64,000 nucleotides of DNA from positions 20,099 to 84,098 of the forward strand of contig JAVBMD010000018.1 of NCBI GenBank assembly GCA_031552825.1, given 5' to 3'. Shown piece by piece: positions 1-7,587 of this stretch. Position 1 is the stretch's first letter. The number at the start of each line of letters is the position of its first letter. The notes beneath the pieces are model-generated. The model saw only the letters and a list, made by a program, of their open reading frames with translations. It was not told the DNA's origin and made no database searches. The DNA comes from WQXF01 sp031552825 (GTDB lineage: Bacteria; Bacillota; Clostridia; Christensenellales; Aristaeellaceae). The position numbers were made by a program, and so were the translations under genes.

Positions 1-1155
1 GGCGCCGTTATCGGACACCGTGGCGTCCTGCCCGCGCTCGGCGTAGTTGGAGGGGATGGCGTGCGCGGAGCGGGTATCGATCAGCAGCCCCGCGCGCAGC
101 ACCGCCTGATAGAGCGTGCTCGACACTTGGCACACGCCGCCGCCGATGCCGGGCACATACTCGCCGTAGGCGATCTCCAGCGCCTCCTGATAGCCGTTCT
201 TGGGATCGTCGCGGCGGCCGATGATCTTGTTGAAGGACACGCGCTCGCCGGGGGTGACCATCAGGTTGTTGAGCCGCTCCAAGGCGGTGCGGATGTTGTG
301 GTTGCGCCCCTCGGTGCTGGTGTAGTGGATGTTGGTGGTGACGATCACGATGCAGGTCAGGTTCTTCTGCAAATCCGCGCTGGTCACATTGGGCGTCAGC
401 TCCTGCGGAACCAAGGCGACATCGGCGTTTTGCAAGCTGAGGATGTAGGGCTCGATTTGCTCGCGCATCGCCTGCATGTCCAGCCACTTGCCCGCCACCT
501 CATCGGTAAAGGCGAAGGCCTGCTCGGACTCGGGGGTGAAGGCGGCGGTGGCGTCCACCGGCTCGCGGTTCACTTGGCTGCGAATGGCCTCCAGCTTAGC
601 GTCCAGCGCCGTCTTATCGTAATGAACGCCGCCGGTGGTGTGATAGGGTTCGCGCTTGAGGCTGCTGATGGTTCGCCGCCGATCGGCAAACGTACCCGCG
701 CGCCCTACCTGCCAAGCGGCTTCGAGCTGCTCGGAAAGATCCATCGTCAGCGCGATGTCCTCCCCGCCGATGCGCCACTGCTGCCCCTCGCAGGACAGGT
801 TGACGCCCCAGTCGCTCAGCAGCTGTTGCTGTTGTTCATTCACGGCGGACTGTGCCTGCTCCGGCGTCATGCCGCCGATATGCACCCCGGCCACATGCAC
901 CCCTTCGAAGAATGTGGTGCTGCGCGCCGGGTCGGAGAGCACGCTATAGGCCAGCAGCGACAGCACCGCCGCCAGCAGGATGCCAAAGACGACCGGCAGT
1001 ACCATCGATCTGCCTTCGTGCCGCTTCTTTTGAGGCTTCCTCGGCTGCTGGGGAAGCTTTTTCATCTTGGCCACCTCGCGCGGCGACGCCGAAGCCGGCG
1101 GCGCGGGACGCGCCCCTGCGGGGTAGTGGCCTCTTTCTCTTTGGTCGTTCGCCAT
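1..1155 (-). CDS. VanW-family protein, C-terminus cut by window edge
   Basis: Open frame read from an ATG at 1155 to the window edge; 385 codons are visible and the gene continues beyond position 1. A GGGAGGA ribosome site lies just upstream. Residues 1-45 are basic and Pro-rich, followed by one membrane segment at about 50-70 (VVFGILLAAVLSLLAYSVL). The middle part resembles the peptidoglycan-binding-4 region that precedes VanW domains. Near the cut end lies the VanW hallmark GGGVCQVSSTLY, followed by HAIPSNYAERG. VanW-type proteins are membrane-anchored cell-surface proteins found beside vancomycin-resistance and sporulation genes, and their biochemical role is unsettled. It lies downstream of the PHP gene in the ftsH gene string, separated by a structured repeat. 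The family call is firm; the function is open. Confidence 0.85.
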   Translation of the reverse strand, partial: MANDQRERGHYPAGARPAPPASASPREVAKMKKLPQQPRKPQKKRHEGRSMVLPVVFGILLAAVLSLLAYSVLSDPARSTTFFEGVHVAGVHIGGMTPEQAQSAVNEQQQQLLSDWGVNLSCEGQQWRIGGEDIALTMDLSEQLEAAWQVGRAGTFADRRRTISSLKREPYHTTGGVHYDKTALDAKLEAIRSQVNREPVDATAAFTPESEQAFAFTDEVAGKWLDMQAMREQIEPYILSLQNADVALVPQELTPNVTSADLQKNLTCIVIVTTNIHYTSTEGRNHNIRTALERLNNLMVTPGERVSFNKIIGRRDDPKNGYQEALEIAYGEYVPGIGGGVCQVSSTLYQAVLRAGLLIDTRSAHAIPSNYAERGQDATVSDNGA

Positions 1156-1217
1156 GCAAATCCTCCCGGACTTCAAAAATCTCGGTGTTCCTGTGAAGTA
1201 TTTGCTCTCGGGGCGAT

Positions 1218-1358
1218 CCCCGAAGGATCCCTAAGGGCGACCGGAAAGCCCTTAGGTCGTGCCAGCAGGCACGAAACATCTGTTCAAAGCAAAGGGATTT
1301 CGCCCTTTGCGAAGGGCGACCAAGGGGCTTTCCGATCGCCCCTTGGAAACCTTCGGGG
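1218..1358. repeat. Dispersed multi-arm palindromic repeat, copy 1
   Basis: Closing stem CCCCGAAGG (1218-1226) pairs with CCTTCGGGG (1350-1358). Inside are four perfect hairpins: 1230-1238 with 1248-1256, 1257-1263 with 1268-1274, 1289-1296 with 1303-1310, and 1320-1328 with 1338-1346. Arms 1 and 4 are near inverse copies of each other, so the whole element is also an imperfect long palindrome. A second copy lies at 31970-32106. It has no U-tract, so it is not a simple terminator. It fills most of the gap between the PHP gene stop and the VanW start. Confidence 0.9.
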
Positions 1359-1381
1359 CAAACCTCCTCTGGCTGCAAAAA

Positions 1382-2239
1382 TCATGTGGTCCACTCGCCC
1401 ACCGTGGTGCCTGCCCGCCGCCACAGCGCCTCGGCATCGCTCTTGCGGCTGCGCCAGCCTTCTAGGCCTTCGCCGATGCGCGTAGGGCGCACCGAAGCGC
1501 CGTGCATATCGCTGCCGCCGGTCACCAGCATGCCCAGGGAGCGCGCCAGCTTGTCCAGCCTTTGGGTCAGCGAGGGCGTGTGATGCGGATAGTACACTTC
1601 GACCCCTTCCAGCCCTTGCTCCCGCCAGCCGCGGATATTGGCCTCCAGCGTCTCGGGGGTCATCGGCAGCAGGCCGGGGTGCGCCAGCACCGGAACCGCA
1701 CCGCCCGCGCGCAGCACGCGCAGCGCCTCGGGCAGCGGCAGGGCTTGTCTGGGCAGATACGCCGGGCGGCCCGGCGCAAGATAGCGCGCAAAGGCTTCCT
1801 TCACGCTGCTGGCCGCGCCGCTGGCGACCAATGCCTGCGCGATGTGCGCGCGCGATACGCTGTGTTTCGCCATGGCCAGCACCTGTTCAGCATCCAGCAC
1901 GCGCCCCTGCTCCGCCAGCAGCGCCAGCATGCGCAGCGCGCGCTCCCGGCGCTCCTGCTGCAACTCGCTGAAAAAAGCTTGCCACCGCGGCGCTTCGGCA
2001 TCCAGCCCGTAGCCGAGCAGGTGAATCTCCCGCTCGCCCTCGCAGCTCAGCTCCACGCCGGGGATCAGCGCCAAGCCCTCGGCCAGCGCCGCGCGCGAGG
2101 CTTCGCCGATGCCGTCCACGCTGTCGTGATCGGTCAGCGCGATCAGCGACATGCTCCGCTCCTTGGCGATGCGCACCACTTCGCCCGGCGCATGCACGCC
2201 GTCGGAGGCGTTGGAGTGCAGATGCAGGTCTACAAACAT
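1382..2239 (-). CDS. PHP-domain phosphoesterase
   Basis: The ATG at 2239 lies inside the end of the aminotransferase gene (ATGTTTGTAG overlap), giving a 285-residue protein that is probably translated by coupling. The N-terminus carries the PHP metal-binding signature DLHLHSNASDG, followed by ALTDHDSVDG and PGVELSCEGE. Near the C-terminus GGSDMHG supplies further metal ligands. These are the marks of the single-domain PHP family that includes E. coli YciV/RNase AM and related nucleotide phosphoesterases. A metal-dependent phosphoesterase acting on short nucleic acids or nucleotide phosphates is the expected role; the substrate cannot be read from sequence. A longer in-frame reading up to 2452 overlaps the aminotransferase and is rejected. 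Confidence 0.9.
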   Translation of the reverse strand: MFVDLHLHSNASDGVHAPGEVVRIAKERSMSLIALTDHDSVDGIGEASRAALAEGLALIPGVELSCEGEREIHLLGYGLDAEAPRWQAFFSELQQERRERALRMLALLAEQGRVLDAEQVLAMAKHSVSRAHIAQALVASGAASSVKEAFARYLAPGRPAYLPRQALPLPEALRVLRAGGAVPVLAHPGLLPMTPETLEANIRGWREQGLEGVEVYYPHHTPSLTQRLDKLARSLGMLVTGGSDMHGASVRPTRIGEGLEGWRSRKSDAEALWRRAGTTVGEWTT

Positions 2240-3420
2240 GCCGCTTTTGAACCGGCCGCCAACAGACCGCTTTCCGCGACGCGGCGCGCCACCTCGGCCA
2301 TGGCCTCTTCGGGCTGCACCAGCGCCATGCGCACATGCCCCTCGCCGTGCGCGCCGAAGGCGGTACCCGGCACCACGATGACGCCGGTGCGCTCCGCTAG
2401 CTCCGCCGCAAAGGCCTCCGCCCCGGCAAAGCCCGCCGGGATCTGCGCCCATACGAACATCGTCGCCTTGGGCTTGGGAATGTGCCAGCCAGCGGCGGCA
2501 AGGCCGTCCAGCAGCAGATCGCGCCGCCGCTGGTAGGCGTTCCTCGTCGCCTGTATGCTCTCCTGCGGCCCGTTGAGCGCCGCCTCGGCGGCAAGCTGGA
2601 TCGGCAGGAAGGTGCCAAAGTCAAAGTTGCTCTTGAGCGAGCGCAGCAGGCCGATCATCCGGGCATTGCCCAGCGCGAAGCCCACGCGCGCGCCCGCGAA
2701 GTTGTAGGTCTTGGAAAGGGAGTTGAGCTCTATGCCCACCTCCGCCGCGCCCTCGGCCTGCAAAAAGCTGCCGCATACCAGCCCGTCGAAGGTCAGCTCG
2801 CTGTAGGCGTTGTCGTGCAGCACCGCAATATCGTAGCGCCGCGCGAAGGCCACCAGCCGGTCATAGTACCCGGGCGGGGCGATGGCGCTGACCGGGTTGT
2901 TGGGATAGGAAACGATGAGCAGCTTCGCCCTGCGCGCCAGCGCTTCGGGCACGGCGTCCCAATCGATCAGGTATCCGTTTTCCCGCAGCTGTGGCAGCCG
3001 CTCCACGCGCATGCCGCAAAGCGCCGGGCCGATGGAGAAGATGGGATACCCCGGATCGGGCACCAGCACGGTGTCGCCAACGTCCAGCAACGCTTGGGCG
3101 GCGTGCGCCAACCCGTCCTGCGAGCCCAGCAGCGAGGTGATCTGCGCCTTGGGGTCCAGCGTAACGCCGTACCTGCGCCGGTACCACCCCGCGGCGGCCT
3201 CCAGCAGCTGCGGGCGGTCATGCACGGCGTAGCGGTAGTTCTCCGGCTGCAGCGCCGCCTCGGCCAGCGCGCGCATCACGTGCGGCGCGGGCGGCAGATC
3301 CGGCGAGCCGATGGAAAGATCGATCACCGGCACGCCGCGCGCGAGCAACGCGCGCTTTTTCTGCGCCAGCTCGGCGAATATGCTCTCCTCATAGGCGTCC
3401 AATTTGGCGGAAAATTGCAT
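2230..3420 (-). CDS. PLP-dependent class I/II aminotransferase, DapL-like
   Basis: A 396-residue fold-type I aminotransferase starting at an ATG preceded by GAGAGGA. Visible landmarks are DPGYPIF (about 122-128), the YPNNP substrate/PLP loop (172-176), the D203-x-x-Y206 pair that contacts the PLP ring, the Schiff-base lysine in SLSKTYNFAG (K237) and R245. The opening (sites such as IDLSIGSPDLPP) is typical of LL-diaminopimelate aminotransferase and related alanine/aspartate enzymes. Lysine/peptidoglycan diaminopimelate synthesis is therefore possible, but close paralogues with other amino donors look the same. It follows ftsH with a gap of about 20 bp and overlaps the PHP gene, so it sits in the same transcription unit. 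Confidence 0.85.
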   Translation of the reverse strand: MQFSAKLDAYEESIFAELAQKKRALLARGVPVIDLSIGSPDLPPAPHVMRALAEAALQPENYRYAVHDRPQLLEAAAGWYRRRYGVTLDPKAQITSLLGSQDGLAHAAQALLDVGDTVLVPDPGYPIFSIGPALCGMRVERLPQLRENGYLIDWDAVPEALARRAKLLIVSYPNNPVSAIAPPGYYDRLVAFARRYDIAVLHDNAYSELTFDGLVCGSFLQAEGAAEVGIELNSLSKTYNFAGARVGFALGNARMIGLLRSLKSNFDFGTFLPIQLAAEAALNGPQESIQATRNAYQRRRDLLLDGLAAAGWHIPKPKATMFVWAQIPAGFAGAEAFAAELAERTGVIVVPGTAFGAHGEGHVRMALVQPEEAMAEVARRVAESGLLAAGSKAACL

Positions 3421-3442
3421 GTGTCGTCCTCTCGGCGGCGGA

Positions 3443-5320
3443 TTAATGCTGGTTCAGGATCGCCTCGAACTCGGCGCGGTAGATGGTTTCCTTTTCCATC
3501 AGCGCGTCGGCGACGGCGTGGAGCTTCTCTAGGTTATCGCGCAGCGCCTTCTCGGCGCGGGTATAGGCCTTTTGCAGGTAGCTGTGTACTTCCTCGTCGA
3601 TCTTGGTGGCCATCGTCTCGGAGTAGGTGCGGCTCTGCTGCGCAAAGTCGCGCCCCAAGAACACCTCATGCTCGCCGCCAAGGTAGATCGGCCCCAGCTC
3701 CTCGCTCATGCCGAAGTGCGTAACCATGCGGCGGCTCACCTCGGTGGCGCGGCGCAAATCGGAGGTAGCGCCGCCGGTCATGTCGCCGAACACGATCTTC
3801 TCGGCGGCATAGCCGCCCAAGGTCATCGCGAGGTTATCGTGCAGCTGCTTGCTGGATTCAAAGTCGCGCTCCTCCTCGGGCAGCAGCAGCGTATGGCCGC
3901 CGGTGGCGCCGCGGGGCACGATGGTCACCAGCTGCACCTTCTCGCAGTGCTCCAGCATGGAACCCACCAGCGCATGCCCGGCTTCGTGATACGCCACGAT
4001 CTTCTTGTCCTTGGCATGTACCACGTGGCTGCGCTTCTCCGGCCCCATCTCCACGCGCTCCACCGCCTCCTGCAGCATCGCCATGGTGATCTGCTCGGCG
4101 CGGTTGCGGGCGCACAGGATGGCGGCCTCGTTCATGATGTTTTCCAAATCGGCGCCGGTGGAGAAGGGGGTGCGCTTGGCGATCAGCGCCAGATCCACCT
4201 CGGGCGCAAGCGGCTTGCCCTTGGAATGCACCTGGAGGATGGCCTCGCGGCCGCGCACGTCGGGGTAGCCCACCATCACCTGCCGGTCAAACCGGCCGGG
4301 GCGCAGCAGCGCCGGGTCGAGGATATCGTGGCGGTTGGTCGCGGCCAACACGACGACGCCCTCGTTGTTGGAGAAGCCGTCCATCTCGACCAGCAGCTGG
4401 TTGAGGGTCTGCTCGCGCTCGTCGTGGCCGCCGCCCAAGCCCGCGCCGCGCTGGCGGCCGACGGCGTCGATCTCGTCGATGAACACGATGCTCGGCGAAT
4501 GGCGCTTGGCCTGCTCGAACAGATCGCGCACGCGGCTGGCGCCGACGCCCACGAACATCTCCACAAAATCCGAGCCGGAGATCGAAAGGAAGGAAACCTT
4601 GGCCTCACCGGCCACGGCCTTGGCCAGCAGCGTTTTGCCGGTACCCGGAGGGCCCACCAGCAGCACGCCCTTGGGGATGCGCGCGCCCCGCTCGGTATAG
4701 CGCTTGGGCTCCCGGAGGAAATCGACGATCTCGGCCAGCTCCTCCTTCTCCTCCACCGCGCCGGCGACGTCCGCGAAGGTGATCTTGTTCTTCTCGGGGT
4801 CAAACATGCGCGCGCGGCTGCGGCCAAAGTTCATCACCTTGCTGTTGCCGCCGCCCTGCTGGCGCATCATAAACATCCAGAATACGACCACCATCAGCAC
4901 CATGACCGCCAGCGGGATCAGCGACATATACCACGCGTCGGTCACCGGCTGCTGGTAGGTGATGGTGAAGGTAAAGTCCTGTTGGCCGACCTGCTCGAAG
5001 GGTCTGCCCAGCTTCTCCGCGTAGATCTGGCGCACCGAGGTGAGGAAGCCCTCTCGGTCGATCACCGCCTCAAAGTCGTACCCCTCCTTGGGGAACTTGT
5101 CGGCGGGCAGGCTGCTGTCGCGCAGTAGGCCGAACAGCTTTTGGTCGGCGTTGATGACGACCCGGTCGATTTTATCCTCTTTTACGTAGCTCAGCAGCGT
5201 TGAGCTGTCGATCTTTTCTTTCTTGGTCGTATAGCTTGGCCTGGTCAATTGCGACACGATCGTCGCAAGGATCAGGAACATCGCCACGTACAAAATATAT
5301 CCCTTGTAAGACCTTTTCAA
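3443..5320 (-). CDS. ftsH: ATP-dependent membrane zinc protease FtsH
   Basis: Two N-terminal membrane segments flank a small extracellular domain. Then come an AAA+ module with Walker A GPPGTGKT (about 223-230), Walker B FIDEIDAVG (about 281), the second region of homology, and the zinc-protease motif HEAGH (about 445-449). Start choice: an upstream TTG at 5341 would place the strong ribosome site (GGGGGAGGA, 5327-5335) inside the coding frame. The TTG at 5320 stands six bases after that site and is preferred, giving 625 residues. FtsH degrades membrane and regulatory proteins and is needed for sporulation in Bacillus. It follows hpt, the usual Firmicute order, and has its own promoter at 5388-5416. 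Confidence 0.97.
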   Translation of the reverse strand: MKRSYKGYILYVAMFLILATIVSQLTRPSYTTKKEKIDSSTLLSYVKEDKIDRVVINADQKLFGLLRDSSLPADKFPKEGYDFEAVIDREGFLTSVRQIYAEKLGRPFEQVGQQDFTFTITYQQPVTDAWYMSLIPLAVMVLMVVVFWMFMMRQQGGGNSKVMNFGRSRARMFDPEKNKITFADVAGAVEEKEELAEIVDFLREPKRYTERGARIPKGVLLVGPPGTGKTLLAKAVAGEAKVSFLSISGSDFVEMFVGVGASRVRDLFEQAKRHSPSIVFIDEIDAVGRQRGAGLGGGHDEREQTLNQLLVEMDGFSNNEGVVVLAATNRHDILDPALLRPGRFDRQVMVGYPDVRGREAILQVHSKGKPLAPEVDLALIAKRTPFSTGADLENIMNEAAILCARNRAEQITMAMLQEAVERVEMGPEKRSHVVHAKDKKIVAYHEAGHALVGSMLEHCEKVQLVTIVPRGATGGHTLLLPEEERDFESSKQLHDNLAMTLGGYAAEKIVFGDMTGGATSDLRRATEVSRRMVTHFGMSEELGPIYLGGEHEVFLGRDFAQQSRTYSETMATKIDEEVHSYLQKAYTRAEKALRDNLEKLHAVADALMEKETIYRAEFEAILNQH

Positions 5321-5387
5321 GCACTTTCCTCCCCCGCGCAAGGCGGACTGTACATTGCACCGCGCCCGCGCGATGCTTAATCAATGG

Positions 5388-5416
5388 ATTATATCACATT
5401 TCCCGTTTTTGTGCAA
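5388..5416 (-). promoter_or_regulatory. Sigma-A-type promoter of ftsH
   Basis: On the minus strand TTGCAC (5411-5416), a 17-base spacer and a perfect TATAAT (5388-5393), in the 86-base gap between hpt and ftsH. Confidence 0.75.
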
Positions 5417-5427
5417 AACAAACCGCC

Positions 5428-5982
5428 TTATTTCTCATAAATCTCCGGCTTGAGCACGCCAATTTCCGGCAGGTTGCGGTAGTGCTGATCGTAGTCCAAA
5501 CCGTAGCCGACCACGAAAGCGTCGGGCACGGTGAAGCCGGTGTAATCGCTGCTCAGGTTCACGAGGCGGCGCTCCGGCTTGTCCAGCAGCGCGCATACGC
5601 GGATCGACGACGCCCCGCGCGAGAGCAGGTTGTTTTTGAGGAAGGACATGGTCAGGCCGGTGTCGATGATGTCCTCCACCACCAGCACGTGCTTTTCCAC
5701 CAGATCGCGATCCAGATCCTTCATGATGCGCACCACGCCGGAGGATTTTGTGGCGCTGCCGTAGCTGGAGATGGCCATAAAGTCGATCACCAGCGGCAGG
5801 TCGATGTGGCGGATCAGGTCGGAGAGGAAGATCACCGCGCCCTTGAGGATGCCGACGATCACCAGCTCGCGCCCCTGATAATCCCGCGTAATCTGCGCGC
5901 CCAGCTCGGCCACTCGGGTGGCGATCTGCTCACGGGTCACCAAAATTTCGGGTTGGAGATCCTGATACATACGGCTCAACAT
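5428..5982 (-). CDS. hpt: Hypoxanthine phosphoribosyltransferase
   Basis: A 184-residue type I phosphoribosyltransferase with the PRPP-binding segment VVEDIIDTGLTM at about 99-110 and the purine-salvage hallmarks LKGAVIFLSDL and SSYGSATKSSG. The ATG at 5982 has GGAGGAT just upstream. It converts hypoxanthine or guanine plus PRPP to IMP or GMP in the cytoplasm. It lies between tilS and ftsH, the order conserved in Bacillota, where Hpt, TilS and FtsH are functionally linked in Bacillus. Confidence 0.96.
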   Translation of the reverse strand: MLSRMYQDLQPEILVTREQIATRVAELGAQITRDYQGRELVIVGILKGAVIFLSDLIRHIDLPLVIDFMAISSYGSATKSSGVVRIMKDLDRDLVEKHVLVVEDIIDTGLTMSFLKNNLLSRGASSIRVCALLDKPERRLVNLSSDYTGFTVPDAFVVGYGLDYDQHYRNLPEIGVLKPEIYEK

Positions 5983-6037
5983 GTCGCATCCTCCTCTTGC
6001 TTCTCTTGCATAGGTTGCCTACATCGATCAAGAAAAT

Positions 6038-7453
6038 CTATCGCCATGGCAATTCGCCATCGTAGGTAAAGTGAACGGCACGCTCGGTGCGCGCGGTGAC
6101 GGCGGCATCCTGCGCGGGCAGCAGGCCGAGGATCCATAGCACGCGCTCCCCAGCGCAGATCAGCGGAATCAATTGCCGGAAGGGGCGGTCGACGCCCCGG
6201 TCGATCAGCGTTTGCTTGAGCGCCTGCGCACCGCCCGCGCCCAGCGGGTGAAAACGATCCCCCGCGCGTCGGCTCCGCACCCGCGCACCTGCCAGCAGCG
6301 CCGCGTCGAGCACCTGCGTGCGCGCGCCGTCGCCCATCTCGCCGGGCAGCGCCGCCCGGGCGACGATCCGGCTTCCGTCGGGCAGCGGCGTCTCGCCCGA
6401 AAGCCGCAGCGGCACGGCTTGTCCGCCATAGAGACCTTCGGTCTGTTCTCCCGGCGCGAGCCAGTGCAGATGCGCCTCGCCGCGCAGCGCGCGCCATCCG
6501 CCGGGCAGGTTGCACGCCGCACCGCGCCGCGATTCCAGCAGCGCCGACAGCGCCTCGATGTGCGCCGCCTCAAGCTGCCGAAGCCCGGCTCGATGCGGTT
6601 CCTCCGCATCCTGCGCGACGATCCGCCACGCGTCGGCCAGCGCGCGCCGCCGCAGCGCCTCGTGCGCCGCGCCCAGCGCCCCGACCGGCCAGCACGCGCC
6701 GTAGGGCATGCGCCGGGGTTTGGGTAGCGCCAGCGCTGCCAGCGCCTGCCGCAGACAGTCCTCGTCGAGCGCCAGCCGCGCCGCCATGCCGCCCAGCCTG
6801 TCGATCAGGTTGGGCGCGGCCGCCGCCAGCGCGGGCAGGGTTTCGATGCGCAGCCGGTTGCGCGCCAGTGAAGGATCGGCGTTGGTGGCGTCCTCGCGCC
6901 AATCCTGCCCGATATCGCGCAGATAGTCGCGCAGCGCCTGCCGGTGTACGCCCAGCAGCGGGCGGATCAGCGCCCCGCTCACCGGCCGCATGCCGGTCAG
7001 TCCGGCCAGCCCGCTGCCGCGCAGCAGGTGCAGCAGCACCGTCTCTGCCTGATCCTCGGCGTGATGCGCCAGCGCGATGCAGTCAGCTCCGGCTTCCGCG
7101 CGCGCCGCTTCAAGGAAGTCGTACCGCGCGCACCGCGCGGCGTCCTCCAGCCCGGCCTTGCGCAGGGCGGCCAGCGCGGGCACGTCCCGCTCGCCCAGCG
7201 CGCAGGGCACCGCCAGCGATTCGCACAGCGCCGCCACAAAGGCCGCGTCGCCCGCCGCCGCGTCGCCGCGAATGCCGTGGTTCAGGTGCGCCGCGCACAG
7301 CCGAAGCTTGCGCTCGGTTCTTACCGCGCAAAACAGCCGCAGCAACGCCACCGAATCGGCCCCGCCGCTGACGGCGATCAGCACGGCGCTGCCCGGCGGC
7401 GCCATTCCGGCCGCGTCGAGCAGCCCGGAAAATCGCGCCTCCAAGCCGTGCAT
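6038..7453 (-). CDS. tilS: tRNA(Ile)-lysidine synthetase TilS
   Basis: A 471-residue protein whose N-terminal PP-loop motif SGGADS (about 28-33) marks an ATP-pyrophosphatase. It is followed by HLNHGIRGDA and ALAHHAEDQAETV, which are specific to TilS, and a C-terminal TilS domain (RAGDRFHPLG). The enzyme attaches lysine to C34 of the minor tRNA-Ile so that it reads AUA instead of AUG, which is essential. The ATG at 7453 follows a GGGGGCG ribosome site. It lies between spoIIE and hpt as in other spore formers. A terminator upstream (7529-7573) separates it from spoIIE, so its own promoter should lie within 7454-7530. Confidence 0.96.
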   Translation of the reverse strand: MHGLEARFSGLLDAAGMAPPGSAVLIAVSGGADSVALLRLFCAVRTERKLRLCAAHLNHGIRGDAAAGDAAFVAALCESLAVPCALGERDVPALAALRKAGLEDAARCARYDFLEAARAEAGADCIALAHHAEDQAETVLLHLLRGSGLAGLTGMRPVSGALIRPLLGVHRQALRDYLRDIGQDWREDATNADPSLARNRLRIETLPALAAAAPNLIDRLGGMAARLALDEDCLRQALAALALPKPRRMPYGACWPVGALGAAHEALRRRALADAWRIVAQDAEEPHRAGLRQLEAAHIEALSALLESRRGAACNLPGGWRALRGEAHLHWLAPGEQTEGLYGGQAVPLRLSGETPLPDGSRIVARAALPGEMGDGARTQVLDAALLAGARVRSRRAGDRFHPLGAGGAQALKQTLIDRGVDRPFRQLIPLICAGERVLWILGLLPAQDAAVTARTERAVHFTYDGELPWR

Positions 7454-7528
7454 CGCAGCGCCCCCTTCGAAACTACCCCAACATATTGTAACCGTTTACC
7501 ATTCGAAGCGCAAGATCCTTAATAAACA

Positions 7529-7573
7529 GAAAAAGGCGGGGATTCTTCGAAACATTGTTCGAATCGCCCCGCC
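7529..7573 (-). terminator. Intrinsic terminator after spoIIE
   Basis: Stem GGCGGGG/CCCCGCC (7535-7541 with 7567-7573), extended by inner TTCGAA pairing, followed on the minus strand by TTTTTCTGTTT. It lies right after the spoIIE stop. Confidence 0.85.
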
Positions 7574-7587
7574 GTTTTCTGCCGCCG

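Noticed and set aside
944..1378. Frames through the multi-arm repeat giving peptides like RAFRSPLG on both strands
   Set aside because: They follow from palindromic DNA and recur at 31885-32160; not genes.
61..1485. 474-residue plus-strand frame
   Set aside because: Antisense to the VanW-family gene and running through the repeat; no ribosome site or recognisable domain.
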